DNA from: Trebouxia sp. TZW2008
Lineage: Eukaryota > Chlorophyta > Trebouxiophyceae > Trebouxiales > Trebouxiaceae
Assembly: GCA_002118135.1 (NCBI GenBank)
Contig: BDIU01000286.1
Coordinates: 124,001 to 188,000, forward strand
Length of the DNA stretch: 64,000 bases
Reading direction: 5' to 3'
Below the pieces are notes generated by a model. That model did not search any database. It was not told where the DNA came from and saw nothing but the letters and a program-made list of their open reading frames with translations. Shown here one piece after another: positions 24,983 through 36,768 of the stretch. A program made the position numbers and the translations under genes. Each line of letters opens with the position of its first letter. Position 1 is the stretch's first letter.

Positions 24983-26748
24983 TCACAATCTGTCCAGGTT
25001 TTCATGTCCCGGTGCAGGATACAACACAGCGTAATGGCCTGGTTGGTGCATCAGCCATGGCACTGAAGTGACACCTCGTTCATAGGCCTCATCAGACTCA
25101 AAGGTCTGAATGCATGCTGAGCTGCCTGCCAAGTCCAGTACTCTGACGGGCAGAACTGAACCCAGAGCTGCCACCTGCAGGGCACACTTGATTGATTGAT
25201 GGATTGATTTGTTGATATCTGGGCCTACGCAAAAGCAAGGTGCAGAGCACACTTAGCATGTTAATACAGCCTGAACAAAAGCAGTCTTGCAGCTGCCGCA
25301 TAGCCCAGGCAGGAATGACCAACAATGTTGCATGCAAGCACAGCATGCCCGTCACGCAGAGCCTTGTCAAAGCAGTCGGCAACATTCTGTGGAGCATGGA
25401 AATGACAGGCCCTACTGTGATAGCACCATCCAGAGTACATCTTCCCAATGCGAGTTGCAACCAGTCAGATCGAGCGAAATGGTTGCACAAACAAGGCACT
25501 GCCAGCAGCTGGCTTAGTGTTGTGGCAATCATAGCACAGCAGGACATGCGTTCAGGGTGCTGACCTGCAGGTGTTCTGCTTCAGTCGCCATTGGCAGAGT
25601 CCCCTGAGCAATCACCTCATTCACATCCCATACCCTGCATTGCACCAGCAGCATGTTTATGCGCCATGCTTGGCAACAGCATTTGCATTGAAATGTCGTC
25701 ACAACAGAGCAAAATGTGGTTAGACATGACAAGCAGTCAGGCTCCCTGCAATATGATAGCATTCACTTGCGGCAGAACAAACTCTAACCATGTCAAAACA
25801 TCATACGATCATCTGAGTAAGGTCAAAACATCATGCTATCACTTCAACAAGATCAAAACATCATGCCATCAATGCTGGCTGAATTGAAGTCAAATGGTGA
25901 ATGCGCATCACCTGCCGTCAGTGCCGTTGTAGGCATCAACCCCTCCAAGAAACAAGCTGTACTCCTCTCGCCTGCTGTGCAGCTGCCAGGCTGTGATGGC
26001 TCTCAGGAAGCAGATCACATTGCCGTCACCTGACTCATCCCTTGCCAACTCAGAGATCAGGTCTTCAGGGCTGATTGCGTCACACTTGATGATGGAGAGA
26101 AGTGCCTGCGACAAATTGCTTGGGTGAGATCCTTGGGCCAGGAACATGTCATGGCGCATACAGGGGTTCTTGTGAGCCACATTGCGCCAGGACTAGACAC
26201 AGACATAACTGACTACATAAATAAGTGATCTGACTGGGTAACCCAATGGCTCGCTCAGGTTCTGAGCATCCCAACATAATGAGGGGAAAGTTGTCAATGC
26301 GGTGCATGATATGTCCCAAGTCTGCTGTGAGCAGAAGTAAACTTTCTGTGCGCGGGCAATGTACAGCAGGCAAAGTCGACTCTGGACTGCAGTGCCCCCT
26401 GTCAGAGTTCCGTCAGTCATACAGTCATTGCAAACATGCTTGGTGATAGCACACGCCATGAATATGGGATTCAACACTCACAGACAAGCAAGGACGTCGC
26501 CACTCAACAACACCAGATCACATGTAAAGTCAGCACATGCTGGTTGGATTAGCAACCCACCTCAAGCCTTTCAAAGCCGGCCCTGGCAATCTGGCGGCAC
26601 CGATGGTCCAGGTCCTGCCATTGCTGCACAGCATTGTGCTGCTGCAGCAGGGCGTGATGCAGCCTGTGGCGCTGCCCTCCTGCACCTGACAGGCACAACT
26701 GCTCCAAGGTCGCCCCTATGAGGGCCCTGTAAAAGCAGTTCCCATCCC
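24983..26748 (-). CDS. Otubain-type deubiquitinase (peptidase C65), 5' end unresolved
   Basis: Otubains are OTU-fold cysteine proteases that remove ubiquitin, or in OTUB1 also inhibit E2 enzymes. Exons on the minus strand: 26748-26561 with the catalytic Asp/Cys signature GDGNCFYRALIGATLEQL; 26105-25912 with DESGDGNVICFLRAITAWQL, matching the family block ending in FLRLLTS; 25634-25565 with LPMATEAEHLQ, corresponding to the MGKESDHIHI region; and 25174-24983 with VLPVRVLDLAGS and QPGHYAVLYP, the catalytic-His block. Phases close between the last three. An exon linking GFERLE to ALLSIIK is probably missing, and the N-terminal exon before 26748 was not found. Upstream lie two degenerate copies of the Cys exon. 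A family assignment is safe; OTUB1 versus OTUB2 type is not. Confidence 0.78.
25788..25880. repeat. Three 30-bp tandem repeats in an otubain intron
   Basis: The block TCAAAACATCAT recurs with a 30-bp period at 25792, 25822 and 25852; flanking bases are partly conserved. Confidence 0.85.
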
Positions 26749-26972
26749 CTGCACATGGCGCAGACTGTGAGGTATGCTGGGACTGGTGATACTGCATTGG
26801 CACTGCTCCAGGGTCACTCCTACATCAGCCCTGTAGGAGCAATTTTGCGTGTCTGCAGATGGCACAAAGCTGTGGTTCTATGGGAGGAGTGACTTTTGAT
26901 GCTGCATATGCAATGATCCTGAAGGACCCTGTAGAAGCAGTCCCAGTCATCTGCACATGGCACAAGACTGTG
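26692..26972 (-). repeat. Triplicated acceptor plus catalytic-Cys exon start (otubain)
   Basis: Three copies on the minus strand of CACAG-(T)-TGTGCCATGTGCAG followed by the exon start: 26972-26922 (reads DDWDCFYRV), 26875-26800 (reads TQNCSYRA, then VTLEQC) and 26769-26692 (the intact GDGNCFYRALIGATLEQ). Only the copy nearest the rest of the gene keeps the full OTU signature. Confidence 0.8.
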
Positions 26973-27141
26973 AGTTGATAAGAGTTCAGTGACTTGTGCC
27001 ATATGCGCATGCACTGCATGCATGCAGCAGAATGTATCTGCGGTGCATGACTTGGGACAGTCAAGTGAGAAAAGCTCATTTCCACTGTGACAGTTGGTGG
27101 GCATGGTCATTTTTGAGTTTCACATAAGCACTTCATGAGGG

Positions 27142-27178
27142 AGGGGTTTTGGGGGGTTGGTGGTGGGGAGGAAGGGGG
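27142..27178 (+). other. G-rich tract with potential quadruplex structure
   Basis: The + strand has runs GGGG, GGGGGG, GGGG and GGGGG separated by short T/A loops. It lies between the stop of the coiled-coil gene and the probable 5' end of the otubain gene. Confidence 0.7.
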
Positions 27179-27309
27179 TGGTTAGAATAAGTCTGTCGGC
27201 AAACATGCCAGTGATAGCGATTCTTTGCTTGCACCATTACCAGCAAGATCAGTTTCCGCAGATGCAAACAAAATACAAAGAGAAACAGAGAGCAGGCTCA
27301 TGGCAGATG

Positions 27310-30300
27310 CTAACAGGTGCAGAAGATGGCTCTACCTCTGATGGTCCTGTAGGCTGGAAACTTGTCTGATGCCTTTGACAAGCTGTTCTTCACACAGCCT
27401 TCTGCCCAGAACTGCGCCAGTGCAGCCAAGGACATTTGCTGCAGCCCAACCAATGGCTTGCCAGCAGACTGCAATGCTGATAGGTCAAAACCGCCAGCAT
27501 CCACTCCCCAGCTGCCTGCATCTGCAATCCTGCCACTGCCGGCTGTCTCACTGACGTCTCCTTCAATGGACAGCCTAAGAGCCAATGCTGCGTCAGCAGC
27601 CATTTGGGCTGCCCTTGGTGTCAGCACTACCATGCCTGAACTGCTAGACAAAGCATTTGATGCAGTATCTGTGTCCATAGGGTCTACAAGCTGCACTGCT
27701 GAAGACTGTGTGTGGTGAACCTGGCGAGAGGCTTGCTGTGAAACCAGGCTGTGGACTGAGGACATGTCTTCTGGTGAAGTGTAGGAGTCCTGCTCCCGTG
27801 CAGATGCCTCTTCTGCATCCCACTCATAGGCCTCATCTTCTGACATCTCTGAGTCAGCGTGAGAGTCGTACTCTGAGTGGTCCAAGGAAGCTTCTGAGGA
27901 CAAGACTGACCCTGGAGCAGACCCAGACAGGAAATTGGTGTCATCCTCACCCTCTGTGTCAAGGCGATGAGCTGTTGATGATGATGCATGCTGTGAGTCA
28001 GCAGCTGCATCTGCTGCAGGAGACTCCTGGGCTGTGGCCACTGCCCAGTCATGCTGCTGTCCATGCGTGGAGACTGCAGATGCTTGCATGCTGCTCAACT
28101 GTGCACCATCTTCTACACAAGGGTGGGTCTGACCAGTCATCTCAGGACTTGGCACCTCCTGTGACGCCACTGATGAGGGGCTGTGCACTGCTGCCTGAGC
28201 GCTGTTACCTGCCTGGCTTTGCTCTGGCACAGGAGTGGCAAGTGAGGTGGAGGGGCTGGCAGTGCCGGTCCTGGCAGCGTCAGTAGCAAGGCTGTCTGCC
28301 TGGGATGTGCATGGCAAAACATCATGTGAGTCCTGCTGCACTACCTGCCCCTTAACATGTGACTCAGCTCCCAACTCTGACGAGTCTGAGTGCACTGCTG
28401 TGTTGGCTGAGGACTCGGCACCAGAGGACCACCTCAGGGTGATGTCAGTTGCTGAAGCTGAACCAATGCTGGCAGCCTGGTCTGAGTCAACTGATGGCAC
28501 AAGCTCTGTTGGTGATGGCAGCACCTGGGGGAAGTTGCCTGGCACAGATGACAATGTGAAGTCTGATAATGGTGATGGTGCTGGTGCTGGAGCAGCGTCT
28601 GCTGTGCGCTGCAGCATGCCTTTGATACTGCTGATCAGCCTGTCATCTCCTTTGACTTGAGGCTTGAAGCCTGAGTAGCCAACATCAGCACTGCGAAAAG
28701 GGGTGGCGCTGGAAATGGAGGAGTTGCGCTGCATGTCAGCTGCAGACTGAGGCTGCTTGAGTGCTCCTGGCAACTTGACTGGCATCCCTGGCACAGAAGA
28801 GTCATTGGCCAGAGAAGGCGCTGCAGGCTTGGTGAATGGTGCTTTGATGGTGGCATCCACAACCTTTGCCTTCTTGGCGGGGCTGCGCAGCGCTGCAGAC
28901 TGAGGCAGAGTGCTTGCATCTGGCATCTTGACCAGCTGCTTCCCTTGCACAGAAGGCTCACTGCGCTCACTGGACACTGCAGTCCTGGTGGGGGGTGATT
29001 GGATGGTGGTGTCAACAAGGTTTGCCTTTTTTGCAGGGCTGTGCAGCGCTGCAGGCTGCTCTGGTACATCATGAATGAGTGTTGTTGCTGTTGAGGTTTG
29101 CAACAGCTGCACATCTGCTACAGGCAGGGCTTTCAGCTGTGCACGTGGGTTTGACACAGCGCTAATGGACCAGGATTCAGCTGTGCTGTCAGCAGCCAAC
29201 TGGTTGTGCTTCCTCTTGAGCAAGTTGTTCTGCTCAGTGAGGGTCATAACCTGCAGGACACAGCAGAATGTCAGCCTACTGTTGTCTTTACTTGATGCTG
29301 ACACTTACAGGACACAGCAAAAGGTCAGCCTGCTGTTGTCCTCAATCACTGCCAGAACATACAGCACATAGCCACCGCTCAGTCTGTTGATATTCTCAGT
29401 CAGTGCCAGCACGTACAAGACACAGCAACAGGTAAGGCTGCTGTTGTCTGCAGTTAATGCCAACATTGACAGCACCCAGCAACAGTTCAGCCTGCTGTTG
29501 TCCTCAGTTGACGTCAGCGCCTACAGCACTCACCAAGAGTCAGTCTGCCGTTGTGTTCAGTCAAAGCCAGCACTCACAGGACGCAGCAGCAACTCAGCCT
29601 ATATTTGCAGTCACTGCCAGCACTTGAGTTTCACACCAACAGTTCAGCCTGTCAAGGTCAGCACCTACACAATACGCAGCAGCTCAGCCTGTTAGGTCTT
29701 CAGTCAGTATTGGCACTTGCAGCACACAGCAGCAGTACAGACTATTGCTGTCCTCAGTCACTGCCAGCACCTACAGCAAACGCCCAGCCTGTTGGTATCT
29801 TCGTGTGGTGCCAGCACCTACAAGCCACAATAACATTTCAGCCTGTGGTCTTTGGTCACTGCCAACATCTTCAACGCAACAGTCAGCCTCTGTTAGTGTT
29901 AGCACCTGCGGCTCACAGCAACAGGTCAGCCTGCAGTTGTGCTCAGCCATGGCCAGCACCTGCGGGACACAGCAATAGTCACCCTGCTGTGGCCTTCAGT
30001 CAGGGCCAGCCTTTGCAGGGCACTACAACACTTCAGCCTATTGAGTTCTGCAGTGCTAGCGCCTTCAGAACATAGCTACATTTAGTGGGTCCTTGTAAGG
30101 CAGGATGCAGCGCTGATGTGCTGACAAGATTGACAGCCATGACCTTGAGTAAAACTATTTGCAGGCAGTGCATTGCCGTGTGTATACCTAGCAGACTTGT
30201 GGAAGCTCGCTGCTGATGGCTCGATTGCAAGCACGTAGACAGTGACAACACGTAGTGTTGCATGATCTCAAATCACGTTGTATCTAAGTCCCTCATTCTA

Positions 30301-33300
30301 CATTGAGTATCGAAGCATGATATTGTCAGTGTGTCCAAGACAGTTCTGCATGTGCCAGCTGTCATTGTAACACTCTAGCTTTGGTGTGCTGCAGATGATG
30401 GCTTTTCCCAGGACAATCCAAACCGTGCACTCCAAACTCAAGCATACAAGTCATTGTTCAAGAATGCTCTGTCAAAACCGCCTACTTGTTCTGATCAGGT
30501 GCCGGTTTTGCATTCTGCTCAGTCTTGCTGCTCTTTGTCTGACCTTGCTTTTTGAATATAAGACACACCAAGTCTTATTGAAAGCTGATGTCAATGACAA
30601 ACAGAAGCAGCTGCACATCAGTAACAGCATACCTGAACTTTGAGCTCAACATTGGCAGTGTTGAGCTGCTGCACCTGCTCTACAGCCTTGCCAACGTCTA
30701 CCTTGTGCTGCTGCTTGCAGTCAGCCAGTGCCTGCTGCCCAATGGCAACCTGGCTCTTCTGACTAGCAATCTGGGCCTCTAGCTCAGACACAAGGCCAGC
30801 ACTGTCCTTACGGAGTGCACCCAGCTCAGACTGCGCTTCCTGTACATTATGCATGTATGGTGAGATCCATTTGCAAGGCTCAGGTGCTCAGTGCTGTCAG
30901 AGATGAAGGCATCTTTGGGTGCACGCCAACATGCATACAGGTCAACACAAGCAGCCGCATGTTGAGAGATCCCTGTGATCTGCATAAGGTATGCTGACAA
31001 AGCATGCTCCACAAGAGGGGAGCAAACATTCTGCAGCTGAATCAACATGTCAAACAGTATGCCTTGAGATGTGCATACGCTGAGATTGGCACAGAACTCA
31101 GCTTAAGCATAGGTTTGCCAGTTTGCAATGTGCACAGCATCTTGATAGTGTCAGCAAATTGGACAGCTGCATCCTAGCTTGCTTGTGTGCCCCTGCGTTG
31201 AGTTGCTATTTCCTGGCATGCACGGCTACAGAAAAGTTGCTCTAGATCACATGCATGCATGCTTGCAAGCACAATCTTCTATGTTTTCCTGTGGATCTGA
31301 CATCAGCAAACCTCAAGGCGTTTGATGTTGAGCATAGTTTCTCACGGCACAGAATTTGTTGCAGTCTGCCTGAAGTGCGCATCATTGCGTGCATCAACAA
31401 TAGTGATATCATCAAAGCATATAATCTGGTCCATATGACACAGAGCAGCCTGCAAATATACAAAAGATGTCAGGCTTACCTGAGCTTGCTTGGTCTTGTT
31501 GTCAAGAGAGCTCCGCAATGAAGACACGTGCTTCTTCATGGCAGCAATGGCCTCCTCATGCTGCTGCTCTGACTTCAGGCCCTCCCTCTTGCTGTCAACC
31601 ACCAGCTTGCTGAGGCAAGCCACCTCACTCTCTGAGTGGGTGTGGCTGATTTGAGCATGAGCAAGCTCTCCTTGGGTTGCACATACGTTTGCTTCCATTG
31701 CCTGAGCAAAACACTATCAAGCTAAATTTCAATCATTTGGGCAGCAGTTGCTGTGCCAGAAGGACTGACAGATGGACCTGCAAATTATAGTAACTTCTCT
31801 TTGTGTTGACTGCATTGGTCACCAAGAAAAATTTTCTTACATTTGACTGTCCTTATTGAACACTCTTGCAGTCAGACTGCAGTGACTGGTTCCTGATTGT
31901 CTTGTCCATTTGTTGAGGATGTCCTTGCACTGAGTGTTCTTACGCGCAGAAGATACTGTATAAGCTGTTGCACTTAACATAGAGCTGCCTGCGACATGCC
32001 ATTTTGAAGTCTGTGCTTACCTGAGCATTCTTGGTGCTCTTGTCAACAGCGCTCTGCAAGGAAGAGACCTGCTCCTTCAAAGCAGCAATGACCTCCCCAT
32101 GCTGCTGCTCTGTTTTCATGTTCTTGCCCTTGTCATCAGCCACCAGCTTGTTTAGACGAGCTATCTCAGCTTCTGAGTGAGCATGACAGGCTTGAGCTTG
32201 TTCAAGCGCTCCTTGGGTTGCACACAACTTTTCATCCTTTGCCTGAATTCAAACATATGGTCAGCATGAGTGAGAATCATTTGAGCACCAGATGCTGTGT
32301 GAAGGACTGACAGATGGTCCCAAGGTTTTTGACCTGTTAGCATATAACACAGAGTTGACACCCAGTTTGAAAGCCTGTGCTTACCTTAGCCTGAGTATTG
32401 CTGCTGTGCAGGGCGCCTTGCAGCGTGGCCACTTGCTGTTCCAAAGCAGCAATGGCCTCTTCATGGCGCTGCTCTGCCTTCATCTTCTCATCCTGGCCAT
32501 TGGCCACTTGGTTGTTGAGGCGAATCACCTCAGTCTCAGCATGTGTGTGGCTGGCTTGAGCGCACACAAGCTCTCCTTGGGTTGCACTTAGCTCGATCTC
32601 CACTGCCTGGATGTGAAGCATACGGTCGACTCGATTTGGGACCAGACAAGCGCCAGATGCTGTGCTTGAATACTGACAGATGGTCTTGCGCTTTTTAACC
32701 TGTTGCATACAACACAGAGTTGCCTGCGATATGCAATTCAAAAGCTTGTGCTTACCTGAGCATGCTTGTGGCTGTTGTCAACAGCGCTCTGCAAGGAAGA
32801 CACCTGCTGCTCCAAAGCAGCAATGGCCTCCTCATGCGTTTGCTCTGCCCTCATGCTCTGATCATTTGCATTAGACATTTCAGTCTCTGAGCGAGCGCAG
32901 CAGGCGTGAGATTCCGCAAGCTCTCCTTGGGTCAAGCTCAGGTCCACTTGCAATGCCTGAACCATACGAGTCTCACTTGTGGTGTGTGGTGAACTGAAAG
33001 ACAAGTTAGCAGGAACCAAATGAGCACAGCTTGCAATGTGAGTGAGACTGAAAACAAGTCAAGGGGAATGACAACTGTTGACAATACAGCAGAACATATC
33101 AGATTGAGCTCGTGCAGGTTGCTCAACTCCTGCAATGATCAGTGCTATGTTTGGGCTTCAGTCAAAGCAGAAAGAAAATTCAGAACAATACATTGAACTT
33201 CTCCCTGATCTGACATATGCAATGGTATGTCATCTGCTGCGCATACTTTGCACATGCCGTTCAAAGCCAACACTAGCAAGTATCTGCAGAAATTGCATAA

Positions 33301-35686
33301 CCTACCTGAGTGTGCTTATCACTCTCTTGTAGAGCAGTCTGAAGGTTGGCTACTTCCTCTTGTAGGGCATTCACTTTCCTAGAATGCTGCTGCTCTATCT
33401 TATTCGCTTTGAGATTGCTCTCATCAGATTGCTTGCAGAGGTCCAGCAAGCCAGACTCCATTTGCCGCTTGTCAGTCTCTGCTTGGGTCATCTGATGCTG
33501 GCAGGAAGCAAGGCTGGCCTCGACCACCTGCAATGACATTTCAATTTGGTTGTGCTGAAATGTTTCTGCTTGCCAAAAGAACATTAAACACTCAGAATCT
33601 GTTTGAGATGCACTGTGCATTTGAAACACCATGTTCAACTATGGCACTTGCTTTTGGCCTCTACCACCTGCAATATATGATGCACAACCGTTGAGCATGA
33701 GGCTGCCATTATTGGTTGGAGCACTGCATATCCCTGTCAAGGAATCAAGGGTGGAATATGGGGTTTGAGGCCATATTGCAGGCAAAGCCGCAGCAGCAAA
33801 ATTCAACCCTGCTTGCAAAAAGGTGTTCACTTGGCTTAGACTGGACAATCTTGACTGGTAGGGTTTGACCTGTCTAAATTTACTTGATGGACTCATCGAA
33901 GTCAACAGTGGATTCTGACCATCCCTAACCTTCAACCCCTAAACCCTAAACCTAACCCTGAAATAACAGGTCAGACTCATTTATAGTTGAGTCAAGAGTG
34001 GGATTCTGAACCAACTGTGTCACCGTGATCGGACAGAAGTGGTCGAGCAAAAATCGAAGAGCTGCTAACAAAGATCGTCTGGTCTGGAAGAACTAAGCCG
34101 TGATCGTGTCAGGGAAGATGCATCGTGTGTGCAGTCAGCTTTTGGTCAAGTCTCTACGCCATAATACTCGTCGCAGAATGAGCTCGCAGACTCCTGAGTG
34201 TGAGAAGGAGAAACTCCAGATGCAATATAAGCACGAAGAGGCGATGAAGAGGCTCGAATACGAGCAGAAACGAGGCTTAGAACATCTCGGAGTCAGCAGG
34301 TGCACAGCAAACCTTCTGACAGTCGGTGGATCAACAGTATTGGTTGTCTCTAGCAAAGCTTGGTTTGTATCGCAACTGCTGGCGGACACAAAAGCAAATG
34401 TATCGCACCTTCAGCGAGAGGTTTTCAATCAGAGTGAAAATATGCGCAGTATCATATCTGGTGGGCATTACCCAAAAGAAACAGCTTCACAAAAGCCAGC
34501 AAGTGAGAAACAAAGCTAGGACAGCTGCCAGTGTTTACACACTTTCATGATGATACCTGTTGACATGACATCAGTGTGTAGTGTAGACACGAGGTCTTGC
34601 ATTTGACAGGGTATTATGCTCCACCATTCTGCGTCAACATGCTTACTCTGACCACAGACAAAGTCATGGATAAGCTGAGATCTTGCTTGAATCATATAGT
34701 AGAGCACAAGGCAAGAGCAAGCAGGCAGGCAACTGAGTCACATCCCACCTGCTTTGCTGATTCCGCTGAGTCACGAGCTCCCTGCACCTCTGCCAGCTCA
34801 ATCCTCAGCTCTCTGACAGCAGTAGAGTGCTGCTCGTTGGCCAGCCTGCTTTCCTCAGAAGCCTGAGACTGTCGATGGGCCAAGTCAGCTTGCATCTGGC
34901 TGATTGTGGCTTTAAAACCAGCAATTTGCAGCTTTGAGGCTGCCAGCTGTGCGTCCAATTGCTGCAAGGCACAAGCTTTGTCAAGATGCATGTAAAGACA
35001 GAGCCTGGCAGCGGCTTTCAGGCAGAGCGTAGAGCAGAATATGATGTGCAATCCTGAGTGACTTAGTCTGTGCTGCACAATCAAGCACTGCTGCCAGTGC
35101 AGGAAGATGTATCCTTCAAGGCAAAGCAAGAGCGGAATCTATAGCAACTTGAGTGGCACTGCATGGACTCAAGCTGTTGCCTCTGATGGTGGCAGAATCT
35201 GAGCTTTCAGGGTTGAGACTAGAGCTGGCTGTACAAACACTAGTGACATCAGCTAGCTGTCATCAAACAGCATACTGCACCTGGGCTGCCTGGTCAGCTT
35301 CAGCAGTGCACTTTCTCTCTTCAAGAAGCTCTGATCTGCTATGTTGCAGCGCAGACTCTGCTTGCTCAGCCCGCTTTCTCTCCTGTATCAGGAGCAGCAA
35401 CAATATTTTATATGTAGCAGATTGTACAGAATTCCAAACGAGTTCACATACATATCTGCGGCAGACAACATAACGGGACAGCTGCAATGTTGCCAAGACA
35501 ACCGCAAACAGGCACATCACTAGCAATGTCTCAAAAGCGCTGCAAGCAACTTACAAAGACCGCTGTGTAGCGACGAGCACATACCTTGCCACTGACACGA
35601 TATGTGAAGGCGCCTACTCCTGCGCCAACTACTGTAGCGCCAACAGCCAGTACAGATACTGGAGATACCCTTTGGCCGCGCAGCAT
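27310..35686 (-). CDS. Membrane-anchored coiled-coil protein with duplicated coil exons
   Basis: Ten exons, all phase 0, close to about 1,216 residues: 35686-35585, 35382-35281, 34961-34749, 33527-33306, 32956-32756, 32606-32385, 32242-32021, 31701-31480, 30839-30633 and 29250-27310. Exon 1 encodes MLRGQRVSPVSVLAVG and a Val/Ala/Gly-rich hydrophobic segment, a probable signal anchor or organelle-targeting helix. Exons 2-9 are Gln/Glu/Ala/Lys-rich coiled coil. Four of them are exactly 74 codons (222 nt) and three of these share TQGEL/TQGAL near the start and QQHEEAIAA-like sequence near the end. The last exon, about 646 residues, is a Ser/Ala/Asp-rich disordered tail with SPAKKAK repeats, an acidic stretch and a helical end (LAALAQFWAEG). 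I do not recognise a family. Golgin-like tether or organelle scaffold are guesses. The anchor and the nuclear-looking SPAKKAK motifs point in different directions. Confidence 0.7.
29264..30060. repeat. Minisatellite of about 45-60 bp units containing splice-acceptor sequence
   Basis: About 16 imperfect units anchored by TCAGCCTGCTGTTGTCCTCA, for example near 29270, 29325, 29488, 29543, 29684, 29740, 29926 and 29978. Read on the minus strand each unit resembles the intron end and exon start at 29250 of the coiled-coil gene (TGTCCTGCAG/GT..), so the array has grown from that acceptor junction into the intron. Confidence 0.85.
31480..33527 (-). repeat. Array of five homologous coiled-coil exons
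   Basis: Exons 33527-33306, 32956-32756, 32606-32385, 32242-32021 and 31701-31480 are homologous (222, 201, 222, 222 and 222 nt). The middle three share CATQG/SATQGEL starts, the A(E/L)QQHEEAIAAL core and a tail of SLQSAVDNS...AQ type, all ending CAG/GT or AAG/GT in phase 0. Introns also share blocks such as GGACTGACAGATGG, showing whole exon-intron units were duplicated. Confidence 0.85.
33922..33960. repeat. Telomere-like CCCTAAA tract
   Basis: Imperfect units CCCTAACC, CCCCTAAA, CCCTAAA, CCTAACCC in a row within an intron of the coiled-coil gene, matching the TTTAGGG telomere type on the other strand. Confidence 0.75.
34118..34519 (+). CDS. Nested intronless gene, small basic TM/coiled-coil protein (133 aa)
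   Basis: An uninterrupted frame on the + strand inside the intron between exons 3 and 4 of the minus-strand coiled-coil gene. The N-terminus (MHRVCSQLLVKSLRHNTRRR) is basic and acid-free, as in a mitochondrial presequence. Then a charged helical segment rich in Glu/Lys (about residues 28-50), a single hydrophobic stretch around LLTVGGSTVLVVSSKAW, and a polar tail with a second short helix. I recognise no family. Lack of introns in an intron-dense neighbourhood and a telomere-like tract 160 bp upstream suggest insertion of a processed copy, but there is no visible poly-A tail. The frame has a plausible composition, which the opposite strand lacks. It remains unproven. Confidence 0.45.
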   Translation: MHRVCSQLLVKSLRHNTRRRMSSQTPECEKEKLQMQYKHEEAMKRLEYEQKRGLEHLGVSRCTANLLTVGGSTVLVVSSKAWFVSQLLADTKANVSHLQREVFNQSENMRSIISGGHYPKETASQKPASEKQS

Positions 35687-36730
35687 CCTTAATCTTCTCT
35701 TGCGTACCCGGAACGTCCCCTGTTGTCACCTTTGCGAAGATTCACTCCTCAGAGCATGGCTGGTCATAAAGTGGCGACCAAATGAACGGGTCTGGCACTG
35801 AGAGAAGCGCTATGGCTTTGTAGCTACTTTGACCAGTACCTTGACCTGTGACCGTCAAGATTCTGAATCCGTCTCCCGATTCCCAGTACGGTGCAGGAGT
35901 GCGACCGTTACACCATGGCTCACTGGCCTTACATAGATTAGCTCGAAGCATCTACTCAAATAAAGTTATGGCACATGCGGTCAGACTTGTTGTCTGGCTG
36001 AAGCATGTAAAATTGCCTGCTCCTCCTCAATTCAAATTATGCATCGAAGCAGAAGTGTTAATCACAACCCCTGTGTTCACCGTCTATCATGGAAGAGAAT
36101 CACAGCTATTGTGCACTCTATTGAAAGAACTTGCAAATGTCCAGTAGTCTTCAAGTCATAAGCACGGCAGTAGCATACCACATGAAATGGGGTGGTATTG
36201 AGGCAACGTCAATAATCTGCGGAACACACATCTACTCACTCACATGCGGACCAGACACTGTAATACAATAACTGCCACCATGACTCACCATGTCACTGTG
36301 ACAGAGGACTGGCTAAGCCTTAAGCTTGACGCTGCATTGCAAGCTTGCCTGATGCATGCAGCTTGCAAAGGAACACTATTATCAAATCAAAGAGACATCA
36401 ACAAAACACCTTTGTCCAACTGCTGACTTGACCCAAAACACTATAGCGCTGCAGAAATACTTCATCCTCAATCTGGGTCTGGAAATGCTGCATGCTCTTA
36501 TGGCTCATAGCTGCAGCACAAGAGGACTGTCAGTCAGTGCAGCTACAAGTGCATAGCAAGGCCAGCCAGCCAATGGCAATACATGTCCACGACAACACGG
36601 TAAGCAGAAATATGGATGAAACTGATCATAGTACAGATATAGGCAGTTCAGAAAGCCAGACTGTGTCTGGTGACGGCATTGACCCCTATCATGACATATC
36701 GTAGCATGTACATTGCCTTGTGCTATTCTT
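35687..36730. other. Upstream region of the coiled-coil gene, no gene seen
   Basis: About 1 kb between the coiled-coil start codon and the metH 3' end. Short open frames only. It should contain the coiled-coil promoter. Confidence 0.45.
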
Positions 36731-36735
36731 TTACA
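36731..36735 (-). promoter_or_regulatory. TGTAA polyadenylation signal, methionine synthase
   Basis: Minus-strand TGTAA 34 nt after the metH stop codon. Confidence 0.5.
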
Positions 36736-36768
36736 AAATGAGTGCATGAAGGTCACGTGCAGGCGGAC

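Noticed and set aside
29387..30075. Plus-strand Ser/Gln-rich repetitive frames
   Set aside because: They translate the minisatellite and drift between frames with unit length.
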